Assembly (NCBI GenBank): GCA_026129385.1
Contig: JAHCIE010000107.1
Span: 1 to 9,144, forward strand
Reading direction: 5' to 3'
Source of the DNA: Anaerolineae bacterium
GTDB lineage: Bacteria; Chloroflexota; Anaerolineae; Epilineales; JAHCIE01
DNA: 9,144 nucleotides
Within the stretch, counting starts at the first letter, position 1; every line of letters starts with the position of its first letter. Both the position numbers and the translations under genes were made by a program. The notes beneath the pieces are model-generated. The model was not told the origin of the DNA, did not search any database, and saw nothing but the letters and a program-made list of their open reading frames with translations. Of this stretch, positions 1 through 6,146 are shown in pieces.

Positions 1-122
1 GCGCCCTTGTCAGCGCCGCCGCCCTCGACCGAGCCATCAAGCACGATTCGGTGGCCAGAGCCAGACTCACCCTCGAACGTCAGCCCTTCGACCCACGTGA
101 CTTTACCGGTCTTGCCGGACAT
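1..122 (-). CDS. OsmC-family protein, N-terminal fragment
   Basis: Only the first 40 residues lie in the window; the gene runs off the left edge. The start ATG is at 122-120, with a strong AGGAGG Shine-Dalgarno about 9 nt upstream. The fragment opens MSGKTGKVTWVEG, continues to a GESGSGHRIVLDG segment and ends in an acidic/glycine turn (GGGADKG). This is the N-terminal beta-strand pattern of OsmC/Ohr-like proteins, in which the next segment is usually the P-x-E-L-L-L helix. Family members are cytoplasmic thiol peroxidases that reduce organic hydroperoxides through two cysteines, but those cysteines would lie outside the window, so activity cannot be judged. It follows the aldo/keto reductase gene by 80 nt on the same strand, and a possible -10 box in that gap suggests it may also be transcribed on its own. 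The family call rests on the N-terminus only. Confidence 0.75.
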   Translation of the reverse strand, partial: MSGKTGKVTWVEGLTFEGESGSGHRIVLDGSVEGGGADKG

Positions 123-166
123 AGCCTCTTCCCTCCTGGTCTTGCAATGTGGCAGAGATGTACACA

Positions 167-172
167 AGTATA
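167..172 (-). promoter_or_regulatory. Possible -10 box upstream of the OsmC-family gene
   Basis: Read on the minus strand, the 80-nt gap holds TATACT (5 of 6 to the sigma-70 -10 consensus). A start near position 160 would give a leader of about 38 nt carrying the AGGAGG site. No convincing -35 hexamer is seen 16-18 bp upstream, so the call is weak. Confidence 0.3.
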
Positions 173-202
173 GATGCGTCCTCCGGCCCCGAGGTTACCT
201 GC

Positions 203-1060
203 TCAGACAAACAGCGGCTCCATGCCCAGTGCCTCGACCGCCCGCTGCATCTCCTCGTCGCTGGGGCGACTCTCGAAGCGGCGCGCGGCATCCAGAATCA
301 GGGGCAGCAACGCCACGTCCCCCGCCGTGTTGAGGAAGACGCCTGGCTGACCCAACACCCAGTACACAGCACGATCGATGTCGACCGGCTGGTCGAAAGG
401 TTGATACCACGGCGCGTGGGTGTGCTCGCGGTCGCCCCAGGGCCGCCAGGTAATGCCCTTGATGGTCTGTACCGCCACATTGCGCGCCTGGCACACGCTC
501 AGCAGGGCCGCGAAGTCGGCGGCGTACTGGGGGTTCTGCAGCATCGGGTAGTTGTAGGGCAGCAGCACCGAGTCGAAGTCGAAGCGTTGCAGGCTCTTGA
601 GGTGCATGGCTGCAATGCCCGTGCCGTGGCCGGTGACGCCGATGAAGCGCACCAGCCCCTGCTCCCGCGCCTCGATCATCGCCTCCAGCGCCCCACCCGG
701 TCCCATCGCCACGTCCCACTCATCGGCCTGGGCCAGGTTGTGCAACTGGATCAGGTCCACCTGCTCTACCTGCAACCGCTCCAGGGAGCGATACAGCTCG
801 TCCTTCGCCTCCTGATAGGTACGCTCGCCAGTCTTCGTGGCCAGGAAGAAGTCCTTGCGATAGTGGGGCATCCACGGCCCGATACGAATCTCGGCTTTGC
901 CATAACTGGCCGCAGTATCGATGTGGTTGATGCCATACTCCAGTAATGTCTCCAGAGTGCGATCCGCCTGGTCCTGGGTGACATCCCAAAATGCCGCCGC
1001 GCCGAAAACGGCGCGCGTGCTCAGGTGGCCGGTGCGGCCAAAGGGAATCTTGGCAATCAT
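203..1060 (-). CDS. Aldo/keto reductase family oxidoreductase
   Basis: This 285-residue protein is a probable NAD(P)H-dependent carbonyl reductase of the aldo/keto reductase superfamily, a cytoplasmic TIM-barrel enzyme. The four catalytic residues sit where expected: Asp48 (in HIDTAASYG), Tyr53 (same motif), Lys76 (LATKTG) and His107 (IQLHN). The N-terminal beta-hairpin (IPFGRTGHLSTRAVFGAAAF) and the GxTGHG segment also fit. The length is slightly short of the usual 300-330 residues; the C-terminal region keeps a GQPGV motif and a final helix, so it appears complete rather than truncated. The start ATG overlaps the kinase stop as ATGA, and AAGGAGATAGAGG just upstream lies inside the kinase coding sequence, so translation is probably coupled to the kinase. 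The natural substrate cannot be inferred. Its place behind a two-component system and before an OsmC-type gene suggests a role in carbonyl or oxidative stress, which is inference. Confidence 0.93.
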   Translation of the reverse strand: MIAKIPFGRTGHLSTRAVFGAAAFWDVTQDQADRTLETLLEYGINHIDTAASYGKAEIRIGPWMPHYRKDFFLATKTGERTYQEAKDELYRSLERLQVEQVDLIQLHNLAQADEWDVAMGPGGALEAMIEAREQGLVRFIGVTGHGTGIAAMHLKSLQRFDFDSVLLPYNYPMLQNPQYAADFAALLSVCQARNVAVQTIKGITWRPWGDREHTHAPWYQPFDQPVDIDRAVYWVLGQPGVFLNTAGDVALLPLILDAARRFESRPSDEEMQRAVEALGMEPLFV

Positions 1061-2496
1061 CCTCTATCTCCTTGCATCATAATGGCGGTCGTTGGCAGCG
1101 TGAACCAGAAGAGACTACCTTTGCCTGGCTCGCTGACAACCCCGATGCGTCCGCCCTGCGCCTCCACCAGATAGCGCGCAATCGCCAGGCCCAACCCCGA
1201 GCCGCCCTGCTCGCGCGACCGAGAGCGGTCGGCCCGCCAGAATCGGTCGAAGACGTAGGGCAGGTCGGCGGCAGCGATACCTACGCCACTATCAGCGACC
1301 GAGACCCTCACGCCGACGGGGCCACCTGCCGAGTATACGCCCGTTGCCTCCACCTGTCCATCGAGAGCGGCGCCGACATGCACGCTCCCCCCTTCTGGTG
1401 TGTAGCGCAGGGCATTGCTGAGCAGGTTGTGAACCACCTGGCGGGTGCGGTCGGGATCCGCCAGCGCGGGCGGCAAATTCCGCGCCACGTCCACCGTCAG
1501 CGCCAGGCCCGCCGCCTGTGCCGCCTCGGCGAAGCGCGCCGCCTCCCCCGCCACGAGCGCGCCCAGGTCGAGGGGGCGCGGGCTAAGGCTCAACTGCCCG
1601 GCCTCGGCCTGGGCCAGCTCGCGCAGATCACCAATCAGGCGGTTGAGCACCTGAGTCTCGTCGTAGACGACGGCGATCTCTTCCTTGTTCAGCGGATACA
1701 CATCATCGAGAATCGCCCGCAGGTTGCCCTGCACCACGCTAAGGGGCGTCCGCAGTTCATGGGCAATGTCGGCCACCATGTTGCGGCGCAGGGTCTCCGA
1801 CCGTTCCAGGTCGCCCGCCATGTCGTTGAAGGCCATCGCCAGTTCCTTGACTTCGGCGGCGCCCGTGACCCGCGCCCGCTGCGTCAGGTCGCCCGCCGCC
1901 AGCCGCCGCGCCGCTGCGCCCATACCGGCCAGCGGCGCGGCCAGGCTGCGGGCGATGAGCAGCCCCAACAGCGCGCCGATGAGCAAGGCCACCAGCCCCG
2001 CCTGCAACAGGGACCGGTTAACGCCTGCCAGGAAAGCCTGGGCGCTGGCGGACAGATCCATGCGCCCGGCCGGGTTATTGGTGACATAGCCAACCAATTG
2101 CCTGTTGACACGCAACGGCAGCGCGCTCTCCCGCTCGGCGTCGGTCAGGCGCGGTTCGCGGTCGGGGCTAGCGCCATACACCACCGCCCCGCTGGCGTCG
2201 GCGACGACGAGGTTGGGCGCGCCGCGCCGCACCCCACCGCGCCCCGCGCCGGCCGGCGGTCCTACCCCCGGCCCCCGCACATCGCTCAACGCCGCTTCCA
2301 CACCCTCCCAGCTGCCCGTCTGTGCGTAGTACTCGGCCAGCACGTCGCCCACGCCCGACTCGATCATCTGGCTCGTGGCGACATAGCCCCGAAACTGCGC
2401 GCTGAGCTGGCGGTCGGCCAGAAATGCCGCCGCCACCAGTCCCACCAGGCTGACCAGGGCGAAGGCCAGGGTCAGGCGCACCCACAGGCGGTCCAC
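1057..2496 (-). CDS. Sensor histidine kinase (BaeS-like, HAMP-containing)
   Basis: This 479-residue membrane-bound kinase is the partner of the response regulator just upstream. TM1 is about residues 8-27 and TM2 about 162-183, enclosing an extracytoplasmic sensor of some 130 residues with a Gly/Arg-rich stretch (about 75-92) and a VVADASGAVVYG beta-hairpin. HAMP follows (about 184-235), then the HisKA helix with the H-box ADIAHELRTPL (phospho-acceptor His246). The ATPase domain has an N-box around HNLLSNALRYTP (Asn361), G1 DSGVGI (402-407), an F-box FDRFWRADRS and G2 GGSGLGLAI (431-439). All catalytic motifs are intact. The start is GTG (2496-2494), chosen because GAGGAGAG lies 5-12 nt upstream, inside the end of the regulator gene, and because TM1 starts at once. 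Only 2 nt separate it from the regulator stop; its own stop overlaps the reductase start. The signal sensed is unknown. Confidence 0.95.
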   Translation of the reverse strand: MDRLWVRLTLAFALVSLVGLVAAAFLADRQLSAQFRGYVATSQMIESGVGDVLAEYYAQTGSWEGVEAALSDVRGPGVGPPAGAGRGGVRRGAPNLVVADASGAVVYGASPDREPRLTDAERESALPLRVNRQLVGYVTNNPAGRMDLSASAQAFLAGVNRSLLQAGLVALLIGALLGLLIARSLAAPLAGMGAAARRLAAGDLTQRARVTGAAEVKELAMAFNDMAGDLERSETLRRNMVADIAHELRTPLSVVQGNLRAILDDVYPLNKEEIAVVYDETQVLNRLIGDLRELAQAEAGQLSLSPRPLDLGALVAGEAARFAEAAQAAGLALTVDVARNLPPALADPDRTRQVVHNLLSNALRYTPEGGSVHVGAALDGQVEATGVYSAGGPVGVRVSVADSGVGIAAADLPYVFDRFWRADRSRSREQGGSGLGLAIARYLVEAQGGRIGVVSEPGKGSLFWFTLPTTAIMMQGDRG

Positions 2497-2498
2497 CG

Positions 2499-3191
2499 CT
2501 ACTCTCCTCGCATCCGGTAACCGACGCCGTGGACGGTCTGAATATAGGTTGGATTCGCCGGGTCCGACTCTAGCTTCTTGCGCAGGTTCTTGATGTGGCT
2601 GTCCACCGTCCGTTCCAGGCCCGCGTACTCGTAACCCAGGCCCTTCTCGATGAGATCGGTGCGCGTCAGGACGTGGCCGGGATGCTCCATGAGCATACGC
2701 AGCAGGTCGAACTCCGTCGGCGTCAGGTCCACGGCCTGCCCGTCCACGCTCACCTCGCGCCGCTCGGCGTCCAGCCGCAGCCCGCCCACGCTCAGCGCCG
2801 TGGCCGGCAGCGCGGCCGGTCCCGCCCGTCGTAGCACGGCTCGTACCCGCGCCACCACCTCGCGCGGGTTGAAGGGCTTCGTGATGTAGTCATCCGCGCC
2901 CAGTTCCAGGCCCACGATGCGGTCGGTGTCCTCGCCGCGCGCCGTGAGCATGATGATGGGCGTGCGGGCCACGCTGGGATCCATGCGCACGGCGCGGGTG
3001 ATGTCCCATCCGTCGCGATCCGGCAGCATCAGGTCGAGCACCACCAGGTCCGGATGGTCGTGGCGGATGCCCTGCCACGCGCTCTCGCCATCGTAGGCCA
3101 CCTTCACGTCGTAGCCCGCCTGCTCCAGGTATGAGCGCACCAGCCGCGCAATCTGCCGGTCATCGTCCACAACAAGAATTTTCTGGCTCAT
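2499..3191 (-). CDS. OmpR/PhoB-family response regulator
   Basis: This 230-residue DNA-binding regulator has a canonical receiver (about 1-120): acidic pair Asp10/Asp11, phospho-acceptor Asp53 (VVLDLMLP), Thr83 (MLTAR) and Lys105 (YITKPF). A short linker is followed by a winged-helix effector (about 132-230) with LTPTEFDLLRML, the recognition-helix region RTVDSHIKNLRKKLE and the C-terminal hairpin ending TVHGVGYRMRGE. All residues needed for phosphorylation are present, so it should be switchable by the kinase encoded immediately downstream. OmpR-family proteins bind tandem direct repeats with a period near 10-11 bp; such a repeat (CTCCACA, 11-bp period) lies upstream of the next gene at 3360-4028. 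No good Shine-Dalgarno precedes the ATG; a TATCCT box ends exactly 6 nt before it, which suggests leaderless translation. Confidence 0.96.
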   Translation of the reverse strand: MSQKILVVDDDRQIARLVRSYLEQAGYDVKVAYDGESAWQGIRHDHPDLVVLDLMLPDRDGWDITRAVRMDPSVARTPIIMLTARGEDTDRIVGLELGADDYITKPFNPREVVARVRAVLRRAGPAALPATALSVGGLRLDAERREVSVDGQAVDLTPTEFDLLRMLMEHPGHVLTRTDLIEKGLGYEYAGLERTVDSHIKNLRKKLESDPANPTYIQTVHGVGYRMRGE

Positions 3192-3197
3192 GGGAAT

Positions 3198-3226
3198 AGG
3201 ATACTCCAGATAACGCCGCGCCGCAA
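3198..3226 (-). promoter_or_regulatory. Candidate promoter of the two-component operon
   Basis: On the minus strand, TTGCGG (3226-3221) and TATCCT (3203-3198) are separated by 17 bp. The -10 box is followed by six bases (ATTCCC) and then the regulator ATG, placing the expected +1 at the A of ATG. This matches the geometry of leaderless transcripts and explains the lack of a Shine-Dalgarno site. The hexamers are only 3/6 and 4/6 to consensus. Confidence 0.4.
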
Positions 3227-3298
3227 CGCAGTGTCTTCTTGCTCCGCGCTCGCCCGCGTCCTCATCTCGTGGCGGGTCGCAATGGCGAGGTCGCCGCC

Positions 3299-3329
3299 AA
3301 ACAAGAGGGCGACCACAGGGGGCCGCCCT
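3299..3329 (-). terminator. Hairpin terminator after the secreted-protein gene; repeat copy A
   Basis: AGGGCG (3306-3311) pairs with CGCCCT (3324-3329); after one mismatch the stem continues CC/GG. On the minus strand the hairpin is followed by CTTGTTT, a short T-rich tail, so it could act as an intrinsic terminator for the gene ending at 3360. The sequence from 3307, running on to TTACC at 3333, matches the repeat at 7683-7709 in 23 of 27 bases, so it is also a dispersed repeat. Confidence 0.5.
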
Positions 3330-3359
3330 TACCTGCCATCCAATGTAGATTCGGATCCT

Positions 3360-4028
3360 CTATTGGCTCTGGGTCTGGCCCCAGCGCGGGCCGCTGCCAG
3401 GGGTGCGCTGCATCGGGCGGGTGAAGTTCGGCTGGCCCTGGCCGGGTGTACCCTGGTTGGGGCGGGTGAAGTTCGGCTGACCCTGGCCGGGTGTGCCCTG
3501 GCCTGGCGTCGCCGAATTAGGCCGCTGGCCGTTGTTCCACAGCGGGCCGGTCGTGGTGCGGTCGACCATCGCGCCGATCACGGTCGTCATGCGCTGTAGC
3601 ATGGCATCCGCCTGTTCCTGGGTCAGCTGCCCGGCGGCCACGGCCTTCGCCAACTCCGCCTTGCGCGCCTCAGTCAGCTTCTGGATCAGGCTGTCGCGGC
3701 TGATGCCCTTGTCGGCGGCGATCTGCGCCAGCGACTTGCCTTCCAGGCGCAGGTCGTGGAGTTGCGTCTGGGTCAGGCCCAGGATAGCCACGACCTCGTC
3801 ATCCATGCCCGCCCAGTCGGGACGGCCCATGCGTGGACTGTTGCCCGGCTGCATCGGCCCATTGCCACCTTGCCCCGCGCCTGGCCCCATACTCGGCCCG
3901 CGCCCCTGCCCCGTGCCCGGCGTGCAGCCGTAGGGGCACGTCGTCGGGGGATCGTCTGCCAGCGCCGTACCTGCCAGCGCCGCCACCAGAGTCACCAACA
4001 CAATCGCCACCATCAAGAACCGCTTCAT
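3360..4028 (-). CDS. Small secreted Gly/Pro/Gln-rich protein of unknown function
   Basis: The mature start is taken as the ATG at 4028-4026 (222 residues): AGAAAGGTGGAG ends 6 nt before it, and the protein then begins with a classic signal peptide (MKRFLMV, hydrophobic core 4-20, cleavage after TALA at about residue 24). An in-frame ATG two codons earlier is possible; a longer reading would place non-signal residues in front. After cleavage come a DDPPTTCPYGC segment with the only two cysteines (31, 35), a Gly/Met/Pro-rich stretch (about 37-70), a predominantly helical core (about 76-157) and a C-terminal Gly-Gln-Pro tail. The core carries GLTQTQLHDLRLEGKSL, a helix-turn unit IAADKGISRDSL, and GQLTQEQADAML; this pattern recurs in secreted proteins of Chloroflexota and Actinobacteria without a settled function. 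The tail contains two near-identical 15-residue repeats. It lies between protease and two-component genes, so an envelope role is likely but inferred. Confidence 0.85.
   Translation of the reverse strand: MKRFLMVAIVLVTLVAALAGTALADDPPTTCPYGCTPGTGQGRGPSMGPGAGQGGNGPMQPGNSPRMGRPDWAGMDDEVVAILGLTQTQLHDLRLEGKSLAQIAADKGISRDSLIQKLTEARKAELAKAVAAGQLTQEQADAMLQRMTTVIGAMVDRTTTGPLWNNGQRPNSATPGQGTPGQGQPNFTRPNQGTPGQGQPNFTRPMQRTPGSGPRWGQTQSQ
3416..3505 (-). repeat. 45-bp tandem repeat, two copies, inside the secreted-protein gene
   Basis: Units 3416-3460 and 3461-3505 are nearly identical and in frame, encoding NQGTPGQGQPNFTRP and its neighbour copy. A degenerate third unit (MQRTPGSGP) follows on the C-terminal side. 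The few differences are mostly third-position, which points to a fairly recent duplication still under coding constraint. Confidence 0.85.
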
Positions 4029-4037
4029 GATCATCTC

Positions 4038-4048
4038 CACCTTTCTCG
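4038..4048 (-). promoter_or_regulatory. Extended Shine-Dalgarno shared by two genes
   Basis: The 11-base CGAGAAAGGTG occurs here and again at 5030-5040, about 10 nt before the two start codons. AGAAAGG is complementary to the 3' end of 16S rRNA (CCTTTCT), so these are strong ribosome binding sites. They fix the starts at 4028 and 5019. Confidence 0.65.
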
Positions 4049-4094
4049 GTTGTTTCGGTTTCGGCAGGGAAGTCAGGTTAGTCTGCCTGCGCCC

Positions 4095-4100
4095 ATTGTA
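4095..4100 (-). promoter_or_regulatory. Candidate -10 box of the secreted-protein gene
   Basis: TACAAT on the minus strand (5/6 to TATAAT) would start transcription near 4088, giving a leader of about 60 nt. The hexamer 17 bp upstream (ACGGCG) is a poor -35; TTGCAC exists but with a 21-bp spacer. A weak -35 would fit an activator-dependent promoter. Confidence 0.35.
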
Positions 4101-4131
4101 GCGCGCAGATGTGGGCGCGCCGTGCAACCGA

Positions 4132-4149
4132 TGTGGAGATTGTGTGGAG
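4132..4149 (-). promoter_or_regulatory. CTCCACA direct repeat, possible regulator binding site
   Basis: On the minus strand CTCCACA occurs twice (4149-4143 and 4138-4132) separated by 4 bp, an exact 11-bp period. The pair sits between the upstream protease stop codon and the candidate -10 box, centred about 52 bp before the predicted start. This position and spacing are typical of OmpR-family activator sites. Binding by the regulator encoded at 2499-3191 is inference. Confidence 0.4.
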
Positions 4150-5019
4150 CTACACTATGTCCCCCCCAATCCTGACCGTCCGGGCCTGGCCGCCACGCAG
4201 GACACGCACCGCCACAGGCCCGGCACTGGCGTACAGGGCGCGCTTGAGGGCCTCGGCGTCGCTCACCATCTCATCGTCGATGCCGACGACAATGTCGCCC
4301 ACCAGCAGCCCGGCCGCCGCCGCGTCGCTCCTCGGCTCGACCTCGCCGACGGCAATGCCGGCCGGCTGGCCGACGCTCTCCGCCCAGGCAGGCGGCAGCG
4401 GCACCGCCCAACCCTTGATGCCCAGCCGGTCGCGGCGCGTCGCCGTGCCAAGCCAGCGCGCCAGGGCCGCGTCGGCGACGTGAGCGGGCACGGCCAGGGC
4501 GATACCCGGCGTGAGAATCATGCTCGTGATGCCCACGACGCGACCATCCACGTCGGCCAGGGGGCCGCCGGAGTTGCCGGGGTAGACGTCGATGTCGGCC
4601 TCGACCAGCTCGCGGCCACCCGACGCCGCCCGCCCCACCAGGCTGATGATGCCCAGCGTCGCCGCCCCTTCCACGCCCAGCGGGTTACCGACAGCGATCA
4701 CCACCTGGCCGACCTTGAGATTCCGCGACGCGCCGATGGGTGCGCTGGGCAGCCCCGTGGGCGGCACGCGCAGCGCGGCCAGGTCCAGCGTCTTGTCGCG
4801 TCCGATAACCGTCGCGTCCAGGTGGCGGCCGTCGGCCAGCGTCACCTGCGCCCGGTCGCCGCGCGCCACGTGGTCATTGGTCAGGATGACGTCGTCGCGC
4901 CACACGACGCCGGACCCCGCGCCGTGCCAGCGTCCGCGCACCATCACCATGCTTTGCCTCAACTGTGCCACGACCCGCGCCGCCTCCGCCGCGACGCCCG
5001 GCGCTATCTTCCAATTCAT
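4150..5019 (-). CDS. HtrA-like trypsin/PDZ serine protease (first paralog, GNSGG)
   Basis: A 289-residue protein with a chymotrypsin-fold protease domain (about 15-195) and one PDZ domain (about 198-285). The catalytic triad is visible: His50 (ILTNDHV), Asp79 (DKTLDLAALRV) and Ser150 (YPGNSGGPL). The PDZ keeps the EPRSDAAAAGLLVGDIVVGIDD ligand-groove region in a shortened form. Such proteins degrade or hold misfolded proteins, with PDZ domains recognising C-termini. Unlike DegP/DegS, there is no signal peptide or transmembrane anchor: the N-terminus (MNWKIAPG) runs straight into an amphipathic helix. It would therefore be cytoplasmic unless exported by an unrecognised route. The start is supported by an AGAAAGGTGAGG site 10 nt upstream. 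It lies 104 nt downstream of a second HtrA-like gene, from which it is clearly diverged. The family call is secure; the substrate is unknown. Confidence 0.92.
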   Translation of the reverse strand: MNWKIAPGVAAEAARVVAQLRQSMVMVRGRWHGAGSGVVWRDDVILTNDHVARGDRAQVTLADGRHLDATVIGRDKTLDLAALRVPPTGLPSAPIGASRNLKVGQVVIAVGNPLGVEGAATLGIISLVGRAASGGRELVEADIDVYPGNSGGPLADVDGRVVGITSMILTPGIALAVPAHVADAALARWLGTATRRDRLGIKGWAVPLPPAWAESVGQPAGIAVGEVEPRSDAAAAGLLVGDIVVGIDDEMVSDAEALKRALYASAGPVAVRVLRGGQARTVRIGGDIV

Positions 5020-5029
5020 GCGCTTCCCT

Positions 5030-5040
5030 CACCTTTCTCG
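5030..5040 (-). promoter_or_regulatory. Extended Shine-Dalgarno of the first HtrA paralog
   Basis: Second copy of CGAGAAAGGTG, ending 10 nt before the ATG at 5019. It matches the site in front of the secreted-protein gene, suggesting both genes use a strong, similar ribosome binding site. Confidence 0.6.
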
Positions 5041-5095
5041 TGTGTGTCGCAGCCGCCGACAGCACACCATCCCCATCCCTCACAAAGGACACACA

Positions 5096-5114
5096 GGCGG
5101 CCACCGGGGCCGCC
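5096..5114 (-). terminator. Hairpin between the HtrA genes; possible repeat copy B
   Basis: GGCGGCC (5096-5102) and GGCCGCC (5108-5114) form a perfect 7-bp stem with a 5-nt loop, 9 nt beyond the stop of the second HtrA gene. On the minus strand it is followed by TGTGTGTCCTTTG, only weakly T-rich, so it may attenuate rather than stop transcription. The core GGCGGCCAC..GGG resembles repeat copies A and C, but the flanking TACC is missing. Confidence 0.45.
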
Positions 5115-5123
5115 ACTGGTCGG

Positions 5124-6038
5124 TTATTGCCGCTCGCCCACGACGACGTTCATCGTCTGCGGCTGGCCGCCGCGCACCACCTGGAACAGCGCGCTCTGGC
5201 CGACGCGCTCGCCGCTCAACTCCGCCTGCAAGTCGTCCATGTCGGCGATGACCGACCCGCCGACGCCCACCAGGATGTCGCCCAGGATGAGGCCGGCCGC
5301 CTCGGCCGGGCTGCTCGGCTCCACCCCCAGCACCAGCAGGCCCGTCGCCTGCTCGCGGCCCAGCGCCTGCTGAATCTGCGCCGGCAGCGGCACGGGTTGC
5401 AGGCCCACGCCCAGGTAGCCGCGCTTCACGCGCCCCGATGTCGTCAGCGCGCCGACAACGCGCCTGACCGTGCCAACGCCGATGGCGGTGCTGATACCCC
5501 GCGCCAGCGCCGACGAGTTCAGCCCGACGATGTGGCCGTGGGCGTCCACCAGCGCGCCGCCGGAGAAGCCGGGGTAGAGGGTCACATCCGTCTGCACCAC
5601 GTCCAGGGTCTGGCCGCGTCGCGTCGACGCCGTGGTGAACGCGCTCACCACACCGATGGTCGCCATGGGCTTGCCGCTCGGTCGCGCCACCGCCAACACC
5701 AATTGCCCCACCCCCAACTCGGCCACGTCGCCCCAACTCGGCACGCTCAGGCCCGTCGCCTCGGCGCGTAGCAGCGCCACGTCCGTGTTGGGGTCGCGCC
5801 CGACCAGCGTCGCGTTGACCGTGCGCCCGTCGGGCAGACCGACGTGGATGCCCTCCTCGCGCTGGACGACGTGATCCGCCGTCACGATCAGGCCATCGGC
5901 CGACCACACCGCACCGCTCGCCGTCTGCCGGTCGCGGGCATCCACCTGGACCACCGACGTCGCGACGCTCGCCACCAGGCCCACCAAGTCCTCCGACAGG
6001 CCGCGCAGCACACCCGCACCACTGAAAGGAGTCGCCAT
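5124..6038 (-). CDS. HtrA-like trypsin/PDZ serine protease (second paralog, GFSGG)
   Basis: This is 304 residues when started at the ATG 6038-6036, chosen because GGAGG lies 4 nt upstream; the reading frame stays open to 6116, but that extension has no ribosome site and no family resemblance. The protease domain (about 15-200) has His56 (IVTADHVV), Asp86 (DPNTDVALL) and Ser159 in YPGFSGGAL. The residue before the serine is Phe instead of the usual Asn, and Pro of GGP is Ala, although the triad itself is intact. A PDZ domain follows (about 203-300) with RGYLGVGLQPV and PSSPAEAAGLILGDILVGVGG. The N-terminus (LSEDLVGLVASVATSVVQVDAR) is a helix-strand lead-in, not a signal peptide, so cytoplasmic location is expected. 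It is the first gene of the minus-strand run 6038-1 and follows the heptamer array region. Protease family call is secure; activity is probable. Confidence 0.92.
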   Translation of the reverse strand: MATPFSGAGVLRGLSEDLVGLVASVATSVVQVDARDRQTASGAVWSADGLIVTADHVVQREEGIHVGLPDGRTVNATLVGRDPNTDVALLRAEATGLSVPSWGDVAELGVGQLVLAVARPSGKPMATIGVVSAFTTASTRRGQTLDVVQTDVTLYPGFSGGALVDAHGHIVGLNSSALARGISTAIGVGTVRRVVGALTTSGRVKRGYLGVGLQPVPLPAQIQQALGREQATGLLVLGVEPSSPAEAAGLILGDILVGVGGSVIADMDDLQAELSGERVGQSALFQVVRGGQPQTMNVVVGERQ

Positions 6039-6058
6039 CTGTCCTCCGTTGTCTTGCT

Positions 6059-6093
6059 CCGTACAGCGTTCATCCACTCCCCCCAGTGTACGG
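6059..6093. promoter_or_regulatory. Inverted repeat CCGTACA-N21-TGTACGG
   Basis: Perfect 7-bp arms at 6059-6065 and 6087-6093, 28 bp centre to centre, lie 21-55 bp upstream of the HtrA start. The right arm overlaps a weak TACACT (-10-like) box on the minus strand. It could be an operator or a hairpin in the leader. Confidence 0.35.
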
Positions 6094-6146
6094 CCGCTAG
6101 CGTTCCCCCGCATCACCGATACCGGCAGTCAGGGCCTGGAAATATG

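Noticed and set aside
149..946. 265-residue plus-strand open frame opposite the aldo/keto reductase
   Set aside because: The minus-strand frame has all four catalytic residues of a known family; the plus-strand product does not resemble any family.
991..2520. 509-residue plus-strand open frame opposite the kinase
   Set aside because: It is the mirror of a well-supported histidine kinase in a GC-rich sequence; its Arg/Gln/His-rich product has no recognisable fold.
4101..4127. TTGCAC as the -35 partner of TACAAT
   Set aside because: The spacer would be 21 bp, beyond the range of sigma-70 promoters.
4111..5373. 420-residue plus-strand open frame opposite the HtrA genes
   Set aside because: Antisense shadow with Arg/His/Pro-rich composition, spanning an intergenic gap and parts of two real genes.
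6039..6116. Upstream extension of the second HtrA gene to 6116
   Set aside because: The extra 26 residues have no ribosome site, no signal peptide and no resemblance to the family, whereas GGAGG precedes the ATG at 6038.
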